Shown here one piece after another: positions 11,326 through 22,404 of a stretch of DNA of 64,000 nt. Each line of letters starts with the position of its first letter. Within the stretch, counting starts at the first letter, position 1. The notes under the pieces were generated by a model. The model did not search any database and was not told where the DNA came from. It was given only the letters and a program-made list of their open reading frames with translations. Source of the stretch: Rhodeus uyekii (lineage: Eukaryota > Chordata > Actinopteri > Cypriniformes > Acheilognathidae); the NCBI GenBank assembly GCA_037043235.1, contig JAWRVZ010000016.1, forward strand, positions 4,345,501 to 4,409,500, read 5' to 3'. The translations under genes and the position numbers were made by a program.

Positions 11326-11704
11326 ACTGCCCACGAGAGTGGAAATATTCCTCAGGGGTTTATAGAGCAGTGTAGGTTTTTTTTAGGTTTTTTTATCAAT
11401 ACTTTTTGCTGACATGGCGCGTTCGTCTAATTATTTATTTTCTTAGGATGAAATAGTCAACATGGCGTGCGAGTCACTTCCTTGAATAACTCCTATACTG
11501 GAGAGAAAAGTGGCGAATCTTCTCTCAGGATTTAATGCTGACAACGCCCAACTCTTCAGAGATAGATCGTTGCAGCGTCTGTGCCTCTGTTTGATCAGAT
11601 CTAACAGCCCTCGTCATGCACGGGCACTGGATCTTCCGGCAAAGGGCTGATAAAGGCTGTTCACACCCCGCCGTCTGATCCATTTGCGAACCCCAGGACG
11701 TAGA

Positions 11705-11992
11705 TCACCGCAGAGCCTCGACTGCAGCGGGATCCGAGCCCTGGGGAGCGCGAGCCTGGGCGGACTCAGTATCAAAGACCGCTAGGCGGGAGTGGAGCAC
11801 CTGCAGCGGTGGCTGGCTGCAGTGATTACAGTCAGCGCGCCCACGCGCTGTCCGAGCATGCTCTGCACCCAACACACACACATAGTGAGTGCGCTTCCCC
11901 ACCTGAAAAGTAGTGAGGACAGGGAGATGTGGACTGCACAAATGTTTGAGTCGCCATTTTAAATAATTAGGGGTTGGTGAAAGCATTGACAT
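11705..11992 (-). pseudogene. DIRS gag amino-terminal fragment, copy B
   Basis: Minus-strand residues include CVLGAEHARTARGRADCNHC and PPLQVLHSRLAVFD. The same pattern of a Cys, then EHA, a basic stretch, CxxC and LRSRL appears in copy G (HARTVLEGA, then LRRLHYCLSLF). This is the conserved start of DIRS Gag, possibly a zinc-binding segment. The frame is open for about 95 codons but is not connected to the rest of gag. Confidence 0.65.
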
Positions 11993-12160
11993 AGTGTGTT
12001 ACAATAACGTGTGCAATGCAGAACGAGAATGCAGAAATAGCAGGATTCACTCAGACTTGCTCTAGTCAAAAGGAAAACAAAAAACACTTTAAATACAAAC
12101 AAAAACAGCACTCGTAACGTGCAACTTCGAAAACATATGGAAGGAGAAAAGACATCCACA

Positions 12161-12579
12161 TGTCATAATGGAAGACTCAAAACACAGACTTAATAGAGCA
12201 GGTTTATTATCGGCAGGACACAAAGACAGTAAACGGGTGCAGGGCAGTGAATTGCAAAGGTAAATGGCAGAGGCAATGGAGGAAACAGTCTTAACTGAGT
12301 GTTGCGTTGATGATGAATGACTCGGAGTGGACTACGGAGATCTAGAAGAATACTCAGGATGAAGGTTGCAGGAATGCTCAGTAGGAGAGTCTCTAGGAGT
12401 GCTTGTAGCGCTGGTAGAGTCCGAGTTTCAATGATGAGACCAGACACTGTGTGCAGAGTGAGTGCTGGCTTTGTAGTGTGGGAGTGATTGGCTGCAGGTG
12501 TTAGTACTCAGGTGACAGGGATCGCGTGGGAGGAGTGAAGGAGGAGTCTGGTGCCGGGGGCGTGGCTGAGTCCGTTACA
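12161..12579 (-). mobile_element. Solo LTR with target duplication CCACA
   Basis: The block begins TGTCATAATGG and ends CCGTTACA, that is TG...CA. It is flanked by identical CCACA at 12156-12160 and 12580-12584. On the minus strand a polyadenylation signal (AATAAA in GATAATAAACCTGC) lies near the LTR end, which sets the orientation. No internal region is present, so this is a solo LTR left by LTR-LTR recombination. The family is not identified. Confidence 0.88.
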
Positions 12580-13052
12580 CCACACACATAGGAGCAAGAA
12601 GCCAACAACATCCACGTAGCAACGTTAACGATTGACAAAGGAATACGAGAGGGTACATATAACAAGAGGAGATTGGGAACACCTGACGAGACTAACAAGA
12701 TAAGTGATTGGCTTACAGGTGCAGGAAAGGCATGGAACATAGACAGAAGGGACCTGAATGTGAACAACATGAGGCAACTGTGGCAGAGTGACAGCATTGA
12801 ACATAATTCACTAAACAGAACTATATGAGTTTCTGGTTCTATCCCCGACTTGCATGCTGAAGTTTTGTTCCTTTTTTCTACCATGTTTTTGTAAGTTATT
12901 CATTTTTTGTTACCAGTGTCCTCAAAGCTTCTTGGACATGGACATTATGATGAAGATTTAGGTAAAAAATGAGTGATAATTAAATGAAAAAGGAACTCAT
13001 GAATGAGTTAATTTTCGCGACTAAAAGCCCATCGTGTTTTCCTATAACTCCT

Positions 13053-13078
13053 TGTATGTATGTATGTATGTATGTATG

Positions 13079-13109
<31 letters not shown>

Positions 13110-13138
13110 TATATATATATATATATATAATGTATATG

Positions 13139-13191
<53 letters not shown>
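13053..13191. repeat. (TGTA)n/(TA)n compound microsatellite
   Basis: About fourteen TGTA units are followed by two TA tracts separated by a short TGTATATGTA interruption. Confidence 0.92.
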
Positions 13192-13193
<2 letters not shown>

Positions 13194-14852
13194 CCCTTGT
13201 GTTATTCTTGGTTATTCATTAATTGAATTCCAGTAATTGAATGGATGTCTCCTGCATGACCTTGTTTTTTTCCATGGTCCCTTATTCGCAGTGTTCCCTG
13301 GTTCTCTATTATTATTATTTTATTTTTTTATTACAATTCCTTGCATTTACAAACATATCTCAGCCTGCCATTTATTTGCTCCAGCATTTTGTTTGTCTGG
13401 GCTGCACACAAATGTGGCTGCATCCATTGCAGCTCCTCCACCACAGAGACCATGAACTCTTAGTTCTCTCTGTCATGGCCATGGAGGCCGCCTCTGAACT
13501 CTATTGAATTTGAGGTGGAGTGATGGATTCAGAGACTGAAGGCTGGGCAGATCTGGTGACCTCAAAATCCCAGGCAGATCCCCACAGAGTAAGGAACCAG
13601 TGGAGGCAAGAGGGAAGAGGAAGTAGGAGAAGAAGGCTGGGTGGTAACTCTGGAAAACATGGGAAACATTAAACAGAGCAGGACCAGCCTGGAAACCGGA
13701 AGCTTTAAGCTGTGTGAAACCAGTAGGGTAACAGGAAACTCTGAGCCAGGTGAAACCAGCTGGGAAGGGTGAAACAGGGGATACATCTTCTCAAAAGCAT
13801 CCAAATAGTATCCAGAGGCTAAGCAATACTCATTCACAGTGGTGGGATTGTGCTGCAGGGTTTCCTTTCATGTTCTCAAACTCCACAAGCAATCCCTCTC
13901 GGTGATGCATCACAAAAGCGGCAGAATCTTCCTTAGGACCTTTCACTGCATGGTTTGTCTTAGACGAATAACTCAGGCTGGTCTTGAAAAAGACAGAGGA
14001 TTCACATAGTAGATAATTTGGCACCCTAAATAGATAGAGTGTGGTATTTCAGTTATTGCTCCAATCAGAGAAGATGGACACCTGGTAGGGCCATTGGGGG
14101 GAAAAAGGGGAAAAATATTATTTCCTTTTGGTTTGGTGTTCTGTCACACTTGGTAGTACTATACAGTGTATGAAAAAAAGGAACTAGAGGTAACAGTCTT
14201 TATTTCAATATTTAAACTCAGAAAACACCAAAAAGCACAGGGGTAAACAAAACTTACAATTGACTATACATGCTTACAATATACTATACATGTTGTTGTG
14301 TATGTTTATCATATTATCATACTTGGAATAAAGTGAACTTATTAAATTATTTTTTAATTATACCTTTTATGGTGCTTGTGACCCACTTTAAAAACAATAA
14401 AACAGCAGCTTGGAAATTCTGCAAAACATCCAGCTGTTTTCCACAAAAGAAAGACAATCTTAAATCTCAGACAATCTTCTGAGTTTGGAGTGACATGAGG
14501 ATGAGTACATGACAGAACTTTCAGTCTTTAGTGACCAATAGCTTTAATGTCCTTTGGTGGTCAAATCAAAGTTTCACAGAGGTTCTTTTTTTTATGTCAC
14601 AGTCAATTTGAATCATTCATCTCTCAAAGGAAATTCAGGGAATAAATAGTTATTAAAGAAAACATGTTAGTAGATTTATACCTTTTAGGCACTTCAGTTT
14701 GATCGATAATCTCTAAGCCAAAAGAGCAGTCAATTACTCTAAAAGCACAGGCTAACGATAGCTTTCAGCGACACCTTTACTGAGCCATAAATTGCCTTGT
14801 GATAAATAATACAGACTTAATGTTTGTTAATTACATACATTTTTTTCTTTTA

Positions 14853-14942
14853 GGCGTTACTTGGATCACCGGCTCCAACAGTTTCTGCAAAGCTAATGTG
14901 CTTACAGACTGTTCATTTGACATTGCTGATCCTCAGATCCAA
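14853..14942 (+). other. Candidate 3'-terminal exon, weak
   Basis: A pyrimidine tract and AG (TTTTTTTCTTTTAG) precede an open stretch. In one frame it reads VTWITGSNSFCKANVLTDC, then about ten more residues and TAA. The stop overlaps an AATAAA. In another frame the stretch stays open for 32 codons to a GTAAAG donor-like site, so the reading is ambiguous. The composition with two cysteines looks protein-like, but no family is recognised and no other exon is visible. Confidence 0.15.
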
Positions 14943-15246
14943 TAAAGAGGTAAAGAGGAGGTTAATTTAGCTGCCAATTCCACATCATTTAAGCAAGACT
15001 AAGCCTCTGTTTAATGAGGCTGTTTGACTAATAATGAGTGTGCCCAGTGTCAGCCAAATGCACGTGCAAATATTCCAGTAACGTCGGAGGTCTATAATGA
15101 GACAAATAATAGAGTATCAGTGGAAGGTATATATTGATCATTAATCAAACTACTTCAGCAAATGATGAGTCATTTCACTTGATGTACTTCTAGCAGATAA
15201 AGTGTTTTATGCTGAAATTTACTTTGAGATGGGTTTACATGTCTCA

Positions 15247-16135
15247 GGGTACATATGTAACCCTAGTTCCCTAAAAGGGAACAAGACGCTGCATCGAAAT
15301 GCTAAGAGAAGGTGATCCTCTGAAAAGGAGAGAGCACAATCTTCTTCAAGTTCAGTCTCAACCACAAATCTTTCATGTCAGCGAGAACGACATCTCTATG
15401 CCAAACTGTTCACTGCCCTGACTGAGCCAGTATCAATCAACTGTCGATGTAATTCAGAACAGGATAACTTGGGAATTCTGGAGTGCTAGTACTGCGTCCA
15501 TGCATTTGGTGAAACTGCAGATTGAAAGAGTTAAGCCGAAAGGATATACCCAATATTGCAAAGCCTTGCCCCCGAAGGGATCTTCCTGTGTTGAGGAAGG
15601 ATGGAGACATGGAAGTGTGTGTCTTTAAGGGCTATGTAATGAACCAGTCTAGATCTGATTTGAATCACAATTTTCCTCATTGTTAACATTTTAAATTTAA
15701 ACCGCATTACAGATCAGTTGAGCTGACGAAATTCAATAGGCCCTCTTGCTGGTAGCCTTGTCTCCTCCTGCCAGAAGGCTGAGGCTGAGAGTGCCGAACC
15801 AACCCGGTGGCGACACTCTGCCTTTGAGAAGCATGATGAGAGGAGCTCTGAGGCTGCGACTGGGTCCTCCTGAAACCTCTCGAAGATGCCAGCAGTCAAA
15901 GGAGTAACTTAGTAATCCCCACATAATCATGCTTATGGGCTCCTACAACAGAGGCATAGAGGAATGTTTGTGTGAGGTCAGGTTGAGGTCAGGGAAAAAA
16001 GGCAAGCCATGACAAAAAGGTTGTTCCCTTGCAGGAAGGTAATGCTCGTACAGTTGCTCTTTTTATGATGAGCGTCCCTTGTCTAGAGACTGCATGAGTC
16101 AAAACAGCAGCAGCGGGATTCAAACCCAGAGGAAA
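15247..16135 (-). mobile_element. DIRS-type retrotransposon, copy C, fragment
   Basis: Begins with the terminal motif GGTACATATGTAACC (15248-15262) and AGTTCCCTAAAAGGGAACAA. It goes directly into RT-like sequence (15310-15720) parallel to 1980-2400 of copy A, then gag-like sequence (15720-16135). The recombinase and RNase H are absent. Frames are heavily interrupted. Confidence 0.7.
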
Positions 16136-16138
16136 AAA

Positions 16139-16203
16139 TATCTTCTTTTGTGTTCTGCATAAGAAAGCCATACAGCTTTAGAACAAAATAAGGGTGAGTA
16201 ATT
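16139..16203. repeat. Short dispersed-repeat fragment
   Basis: GTTCTGCATAAGAAAGCCAT and GGGTGAGTAATTGGTGACAG resemble a very common cyprinid repeat with GGGTGAGTAAATGATGACAG, recalled from memory. Only about 65 bases remain, between DIRS copies C and D. Confidence 0.35.
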
Positions 16204-16335
16204 GGTGACAGAACGCCTCGCTTATGACTGAGACCTTGGTTCCCTGTGTCAGAGAATTTGATACTGTGGGAACACCTCAGTGTGTTTGCGTGAAGTATGT
16301 GTGAAATCAGCCCAAAGGCATGATGGAACATTATA

Positions 16336-16945
16336 GATGATAATAATAATAATAACAATAATAATAATAATAATAATAATAATAATTCATTACATTTATA
16401 TAGCGCTTTATCATCAACTCAAAGCGCTTACATAGCGCTTACACTCAAAGCGCTTACATTGCTTACAATCTCCTCAACCACCACTAGAGTGCAGCATCCA
16501 CCTGGATGATGCGATGGCAGCCATATTGCACCAGAATACTCACCACACACCAGCTTATTGGTGGAGAGGAGACGTGAGAGTGATGAAGCCAATCAGAGAA
16601 TGGGGATGGTTAGGAAGCCATGATGGACTAATTTGGCCAAGATGCTGGGGTTACACCCCTACTAATCGCGAAAAACAACCTGGGATTTTTTATGATCACA
16701 GAGAGTCAGGACCTCGGTTTAACGTCTCATCCAAAGGACGGTGCTTGTTGCAGTACAGTGTCCCCGTCACTATACAGGGGCAGTAGGACCCACAAAGACC
16801 GCAGGGTGAGCACCCCCTGCTGGCCTCCTATCACCAATTCCAGTAACAACCAAGTCAGTCTCCCATCCAGGAAAATAACCAGCCTCATCCCTGCTTAGCT
16901 TCAGTGGGCAACTAGCTACAGGGTGACATTGCTGCATGATAACAT
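16336..16945 (-). mobile_element. 5S-rRNA-derived SINE (SINE3-like)
   Basis: On the minus strand the head (about 16945-16850) carries CTAAGCAGGGATGAGGCTGG and CTGGATGGGAGACTGACTTG. These correspond to the 5S rRNA internal promoter region (AAGCUAAGCAGGGUCGGGCC ... GGAUGGGAGACC). The body ends in AAAGCGCTATATAAATGTAA and an (ATT)n tail that reads as (AAT)n at 16339-16386. 5S-headed SINEs are known from zebrafish (SINE3). A possible target duplication GCATGAT lies at 16318-16324 and 16934-16940. The copy is diverged. Confidence 0.75.
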
Positions 16946-17094
16946 CATGACCAGGAAAAAATACAACATACCCAAATCAAACAGCACAAGCTACTGATAG
17001 GCCAAAACAAGTTAACTACAGGCATGCAGAGAGTACGAGAACTAAGGTTACAGTTTTAAGTTAAGACATTCCCTTTAAAAGAACTTGCACTGTG

Positions 17095-17715
17095 TCAGGG
17101 AATTTCGACACTGGGGGAATGTTTATACTTACACCGCCATGCTGAAAAGAGCCTGTAATGTGTGAAATCATAAAGAGTGGCACTATGACAGGAGGACCTG
17201 GGATCCTGGTACAGAGCAAAAATCTTGGTTATAGAACCAGGACCAGCTCTTTGGACATAAGCATCTAGGGCCCTGGGCAAAGCAGATAAATTTCTTCCTA
17301 GTCCAGACTCTGAAAAAGGGGGAGGAAAGAAAACGGGCAGTACAATAGACCTCAACACATTAGTGGGGACACAACCCGGTCTATGGTGAAGTAATGCTTT
17401 CACCATGCAAGGTGCATAATTAACATGAAAGGGAAACCAATGGGGCTTGCAAGTCTCCTATTCTCTTAAGAGATGTGTAATAGTGAAAATAAGTCGGTAC
17501 CCTCTCAAACTGCTGGCCTAAGCCTTAAAGGAGCATAAATAAAACAAGTTACCAAGTGGAATGTGTTAAGCAGCTATGGCCTCCACATAAACCTTGAAAG
17601 TAGATAAGGCTAACCGTGCAAAGAACCACTCCTTCAAGAACTCCAGGATTGTACCAACCAGGCAGTTAACTGGGTCCAGCTGGTGTTCACTGCACCATGA
17701 AGTAAAAACACTCCG
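17095..17715 (-). pseudogene. DIRS tyrosine recombinase, copy D (broken)
   Basis: Minus-strand 17406-17095 includes LPVFFPPPFSESGLGRNLSA and LPRALDAYVQRAGPG, matching the recombinase core of copy A (ALDTYVHRSAPLG at 1350). The amino-terminal part toward 17650 is recognisable only at DNA level (CAGCTATGGCCTCCACATAAACC). The catalytic His/Arg/Tyr block is missing or unreadable at the left edge. The L2 insertion begins immediately to the right. Confidence 0.65.
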
Positions 17716-17719
17716 TTTC

Positions 17720-18570
17720 AGTCAAGTCACCTTTATTTATATAGCGCTTTTTACAATACTGATTGTTTCAAAGCAGCTTTACAGTGGTCACAGGAAAACA
17801 ATATAAACAAAGTTTGTTTGGCTGAACAGCAGCCTTAAAAGAGCAGGCGAATTAAAACAATTGGTGAATATTAAGTGTTAAGTTTCTCCAACTGAGCAAG
17901 CCGTAGGCAACAGCGGCAAGGAACTCCAGCAGGTGATGTAATGAATGAAGAACGGAATGGAGAAAAAACCTTGGGACAAACCAGGCTCAGTCGGGGGACC
18001 AGTTCTCCTTTGGCCAATAGCCAAACAGTACATGATTATTATATTGACAGCAATTCAAGTCCAATATTAAGTCCAATTTGATCCAGTTGGAGATGGGTTC
18101 ATGATTATCACAGGGGAGGGTATAGTAGAGTCACGGTCTCAGCAGACACTTCAGAGCAGTGCTGCGCTCGTGTCCAGGTGTAGGTCCTTCAACTGATCTG
18201 GATACGGGCCGGATCCGGCTGACCTCGGGATAAACAGAGAATAATATCAGCGTAGATGCCATTCTTCTTCTGATGTATCGAGTACATCAGATGTTATGGG
18301 AATGTTCCCGGTCCCGGCTGACCTAAATTATGCAGCCTAACAATCATTTTTACATGATTTGGATTAAAAATTTATGTATAATGTGTTGTGTATGCCAGGT
18401 TGAAGATATGCGTTTTTAGTCTAGATTTAAACTGACAGAGTGTGTCTGCTTCCCGAACTGTATTAGGAAGACTGTTTTTAAGATGGAAGAACGCCTTTTT
18501 ACAGATGCTAGAAATGTGGCTTTCAAATGAAAGGTTGGTATCAAAGAGCACGAGGTCATTAAGAACAAGA
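17720..18570 (-). mobile_element. L2 LINE, 3' fragment with internal deletion
   Basis: The left edge AGTCAAGTCACCTTTATTTA is identical to the 3' end of the large L2 at 32592. About 690 bases of 3' UTR follow. Minus-strand translation then shows the ORF2 end, EADTLCQFKSRLKTHIFNLA, preceded directly by SFESHISSICKKAFFHLKN. In the larger L2 these segments are separated by more than 100 codons, so this copy has an internal deletion. It is inserted in DIRS copy D, whose linker sequence resumes near 18590. Confidence 0.85.
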
Positions 18571-18589
18571 GCACTTAAGAGCATTAAGG

Positions 18590-20275
18590 GCATACAGTTT
18601 TCTATAACCTTGGTTGAGAGAACTGACTCTATATGTTGGGCCCCCTCAGAGGCCAAATCCACAGCTTCCACAGCTCTAGCCGAGTGTGATACATTGAGCT
18701 CACTGCTTGAGATAAAATTTCCCCCCTTATTGGGGACCTCCCAAGGACAGCAGTTGAGGAGGGACATGAGAATCAAACTTCTCCTGGCTACTCAAATCAA
18801 AATCAAGGCTGCTAACAGTAGATGAAGCGTTCAGGAGAAAAGCATACATACGTAGCCTTGGCCATGGCTGCACCATGGCGTCTAACGCCAGTGGAGCTGG
18901 ATTTGTGAGGGCAAACCATTGCGGAGAGGGTGACATCTCTTGAGATGCAAACAGTTCAAAACAGGCCGTAAACCCTCCATATCTGCTCCACCACCAGTCT
19001 TGACAGGATGGTGGTCTGGAGGAGAGCTACTTTCCCTGAGACCACAGGAGTATTTTGTGTGCCAGTTTGCAAAGCCCCTAAAGATTTAGGTAGGAGGCCA
19101 CCAATATGTTGGCTGTATGTACAAGATAATGGTGACCCTTGAGGTCTAAGGGTAAGTTTTTCAGATCAAGTAACAGCCATCATTTCCAGGAAGATATGCC
19201 AGGAGAGATTATGACCCCTCCACAAGCCTTGAGTCAAGCAACATTCCAGAATCACTTCCCAACCCATGAGGGAGGTGTCCACCATTAGAATCTTTCGACA
19301 ACAAGGAACTCCACACACAGGAACAAGACAAGAACCAAAGCTTCTTCCATAAAACCATGCGATGAAATAATCTGCGTGTCATAACCTTGATCAGGCGAAC
19401 CCCTTGGTCTTGAGCTACAACTGCAGCGTTTCATGTACAGCTGGCCAAAAATGATCACATTGGACACAGCTTCCATCAGACCCAAAACTGTTATTCAGTG
19501 ATTGACTGGCCTAGCTTCAACTTGTTCATGACTCTAAGAATTCAATCGATATGAACAGGGGAAAGATGAGCCTTCATTGTCGTCAAATCTCGCACAGCAT
19601 CAAGAAAAGTGACTATCTGTATTGGAGAAAGCACACTCTTCTCTGCATCAGTGCTTAATCTGACCCCCAACACCCTCATATGAGCAAGAACAACATGTCA
19701 ATGTCGAAGCGGTAGCTGTTCCACCTGAGCTAAGATCAAAATGTTGTCTATGTAATTCAACATGTGAATGCCGTCGAGTCCTAACAGTGCCAGTGTTGCA
19801 TCCATCTAGTTGATGGACGAAGCACATATCAATATTGGGTTCTTCCCTGAAAGCAAACCTCAGGAACATCCTGTATTGTGGAAGATTGGAGACATATGTG
19901 TCTTTATCATGATAAACCAGCCCTTGGACTTGATTTGTGACATGATTTTTTCAAAGTCAGCATTATGAACTTGAGCTTTTTTATTTAATGATTCAGTTGC
20001 AGATCTGAAATCAAATGCAACCCCTATCCTTCTTTGGAATTATAAAATGGCAACTGTAAAACACTATTGGGATGAGTAATGCCTTCTATGGCCTCCTTCT
20101 ATGGCCCCAGCAGAGCTGTTACATCCTGTTCCACAACCAAAGCCTGCTCAGGGCCTGCCACTGTGGATAGGACCCCCATAAACCTGTGCAGTACCTATTG
20201 AGATATATTTAGTAGAATTTTCCATGCTGCCAAAAAAATCAAGTAAGGGAAAATAAGTAAGGGGTCTTTGGTGTT
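18590..20275 (-). pseudogene. DIRS RNase H/RT region, copy D (broken)
   Basis: Minus-strand 18936-18727 reads FALTNPAPLALDAMVQPWPR, the conserved linker between RNase H and recombinase. Further right, DNA near 19500-20110 parallels the RT of copy A, for example GTCTATGTAATTCAACATGT at 19745, the position of the YIDD motif, and GGAACATCCTGTATTGTGGA at 19862. No long frame survives. Assigned by similarity between copies. Confidence 0.7.
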
Positions 20276-20279
20276 ACTT

Positions 20280-20745
20280 CAGTGACTAATTCAGTGCCCT
20301 GCCCTTTAGTTGTTCCCTGAAATGGCAGGTAACAACTAAACTGATTACTCTGGAATTGTCTTCAGACGGAGCAAGCAACACAAAAGCTGCAAGAACGGCC
20401 CCCTGAGGGCACTGAAAGGAGATAGGATCCATGAAATTAGGTGTAATCCACATCTCCTGGAAGGGTCTGCACTCAGAAGTCTGAGACCACTGGCAGCAGG
20501 ACCTCTTTGCCGAAGCCTTCTTCAAGAGAACGACAGTCCTCCGATCAGTATTACCCCGAGAAGACTTTGGCTGAGAGAGATGCTCTACTTCTGCTCTGTT
20601 CTGTGTGAGAAACTCTCAAAGGCTTGGACTGATCCAGTAAAGCAGCCCCTGAGACCTGAGAGCAGTGAGGGATATATCTTCATAAAACCACCACCTACTT
20701 GTTTGCTTCCTGAAACAAAAGCAGGAAGGCTCTTCCTTCCTGCTT
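20280..20745 (-). pseudogene. DIRS gag region, copy D (broken)
   Basis: Minus-strand 20525-20286 reads KKASAKRSCCQWSQTSECRP. The adjoining DNA to 20720 (CAGCCCCTGAGACCTGAGAG, CCACCACCTACTTGTTTGC) matches gag DNA of copies A and B. Gag-like sequence resumes at 21849-21921 and again at 22405-22490 on the far sides of the two insertions. Confidence 0.6.
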
Positions 20746-20895
20746 CTGTACAGTGCAGACGTGTTTTCTCTCTGTTCTCTCTGTTCCCGCTCTGCTCTGG
20801 CGCTTTCGTATTTTGTCTTTTTTCTTTTTCTCTAACCCAATGCTTGCTGGACTCCTGAAAATACTAAAATTGACTTTCTCTATAAGATTGGATTA

Positions 20896-21231
20896 TTGAT
20901 GGCAGGGTTCCTATGCTTTGGCTTTGGGACTGCCCTGTCCTATCGAAAGATTGGTAAGACAGCTGCAAGCAAATTCACCCAGCAGCTGTCTATGGAAATT
21001 AAGAAATGCTTCGAGGTTGCGTTTGACCGTTTGAAGGAATTAGATCAGAGAGTGATACAGATTGAGGAACTGAACCATAACAACGCAGTCCGGACTGCTG
21101 ATACGCATGGAAGAGTGGGCTCCATCAAGAGTCAGATTGGTGAACTTTTACAGACTGTAACCGGTTTGGCCATGAGGCTAGACGTAATGTCCAGGGAACT
21201 GCACGGACCGAACGCGACCGGAGCTGATTGA
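20896..21231 (+). pseudogene. Small membrane/coiled-coil protein, truncated copy
   Basis: A 111-residue frame from MMAGFLCFGFG to the stop after NATGAD. It aligns with residues about 30-142 of the copy at 10225, for example KTAASKFTQQLSMEIKKCF, LDQRVIQIEEL and VTGLAMRLDVMSRE. The first ~30 residues, including half of the membrane segment, are deleted at about 20880. The carboxy end was later duplicated (21228-21416). The coiled-coil part is intact and well conserved. Confidence 0.5.
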
Positions 21232-21427
21232 TTGATTATGATCCGGACAAATTACAGAAGATCATCAAATGGAATATAAATTGTATTTGCCCACCCGAAC
21301 CTCGTTCCATCGAGAGTCAGACTGGTGAACTTTTACGGACTGTAACCGGTCTGGCCATGAGGCTGGACGTAATGTCCAGGGAACTGCACGGACCGAACGC
21401 GACCGGAGCTGATTGATTGATTGATTA
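21229..21427 (+). repeat. Tandem duplication within copy 2
   Basis: The segment from GATTATGATCCGGACAAATT (about 21234) through ACGCGACCGGAGCTGATTG is repeated about 190 bases later (second start about 21424). It duplicates the last ~35 codons plus 3' flank. The copies differ at only a few bases in the shared portion. Confidence 0.75.
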
Positions 21428-21921
21428 TGATCCGGACAAATTACAGAAGATCATCAAATGGAATAAAAATTGTATTTGCCCACCCGAACGTCCCTATCTC
21501 TAGGTTGGGAGGTCAGCCTGACAGCTTGGTCTGCTCCTATCTCCCTTCTAGGACAAACCATAGAACTGAACTTGAAAACATCTGAAGTTATGGCTAACTT
21601 CCCCCTCGATCCGTCTGCCTGTCCTGTCCTTATCTATCTCCTCTCCCACTCCATTAAAAAAAAATCCCATCACGTGACCTGTGTACTGTGTCATGTTTCT
21701 GTTTTGTTGTGTTTGCTATGTAAGGCTTGCTAAACTGCATTCTTATTTCTTGTTTTTCTGGAGAAAAAAACGGCGCATGCTCTGCTGCGACGACACGTCT
21801 GTGAAAACAAATTTACCGTTAAGGGACAATAATTTCTATTCTATTCTAAACCTCTTAACAACTGAGGTGACAGTGTTGCCAAAGAGGCCAGGGGGAGAAA
21901 CTGAGCCATCCACAAGAAAGC

Positions 21922-22404
21922 TGTAACGAGGACTCAGGCAGGTTAAGATCCATCTGCAGTTTATTAAGATCAGACAGTATCAGGGCACAAACAGGCTTAG
22001 GCCGAATCACCAGGCAGAACAGCAATGTCAAGGGCAAGGCAGAAAGAATGGTCATAACAGGCAGTAGGTCATGATAGGCAGCAAACGATCAGAGTCTAGA
22101 ATCCAGATAAACAATGAACAAGGGGCAGGCGGCACAGAATCAAACACGATGAACAAGGCAGAGTCAGAACACAGGCAAGGTTAACACAGGGGAAATAATG
22201 CTCAGAAATGTAGCCGGGGCAAACAAGACTTCGCGTTGATCTGTTGGGTATCCAGTGTTTAAATAGTAGAGATGATGTACAGCAGGTGTGTGGTAATCAG
22301 TCCTTGGAAGTGGGTGCATGGGAAATGTAGTCCTACAGAGCTAGTACTCTGGTGAGTGTGACCTCTGGTGGCCGTTGGTGGGAACCTCATCAGCAATTGT
22401 GACA
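21922..22404 (-). mobile_element. Solo LTR with target duplication AAAGC
   Basis: Begins TGTAACGAGGACTC and ends CAATTGTGACA. It is flanked by identical AAAGC at 21917-21921 and 22405-22409. On the minus strand CTATTTAAACAC (possible TATA) is followed far downstream by AATAAACTGCAG (polyadenylation signal) near the LTR end, giving minus orientation. No internal sequence remains. It sits in DIRS copy D gag. Confidence 0.88.

Larger units (their letters stand above)
9625..12000 (-). mobile_element. DIRS-type retrotransposon, copy B, truncated
   Basis: The left part (9630-9998) matches the RT region of copy A. The right parts (about 10870-11060 and 11550-11950) match gag. Between them sits the antisense membrane/coiled-coil element (10014-10866), and sequence between RT and gag is missing around it. 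A TA microsatellite and a LINE-tail-like stretch interrupt the gag part at about 11110-11440. No recombinase or terminal module is present at the left end. Confidence 0.75.
12585..15245. other. No gene seen apart from a microsatellite and one candidate exon
   Basis: Contains the (TGTA)n/(TA)n tract at 13053-13191. A GC-richer stretch at 13480-14030 is open on the minus strand over two frames (13837-13562 and 14024-13830), with no recognised domain and possibly from an unidentified retroelement. A candidate exon near 14853 is listed separately. Confidence 0.4.
20751..21848 (+). mobile_element. Membrane/coiled-coil-encoding repeat, copy 2
   Basis: Second copy of the element at 10014, inserted antisense in DIRS gag at a different site. 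It shares the leader (CAGTGCAGACGTGTTTTCTC), protein frame and 3' sequence. It extends about 250 bases further, to a tail ATTTCTATTCTATTCTA. That tail resembles the short tandem 3' tails of some non-LTR retroposons, which suggests retroposition. It contains a duplication of about 190 bases at the end of the frame. DIRS gag resumes at CCTCTTAACAACTG. Confidence 0.6.

Noticed and set aside
13034..13222. Open frame of repeated MYVC and YIYI residues
   Set aside because: Translation of a (TGTA)n/(TA)n microsatellite.
16850..16945. Possible 5S rRNA gene
   Set aside because: Only part of the 5S sequence is present, diverged, and joined to a SINE body.
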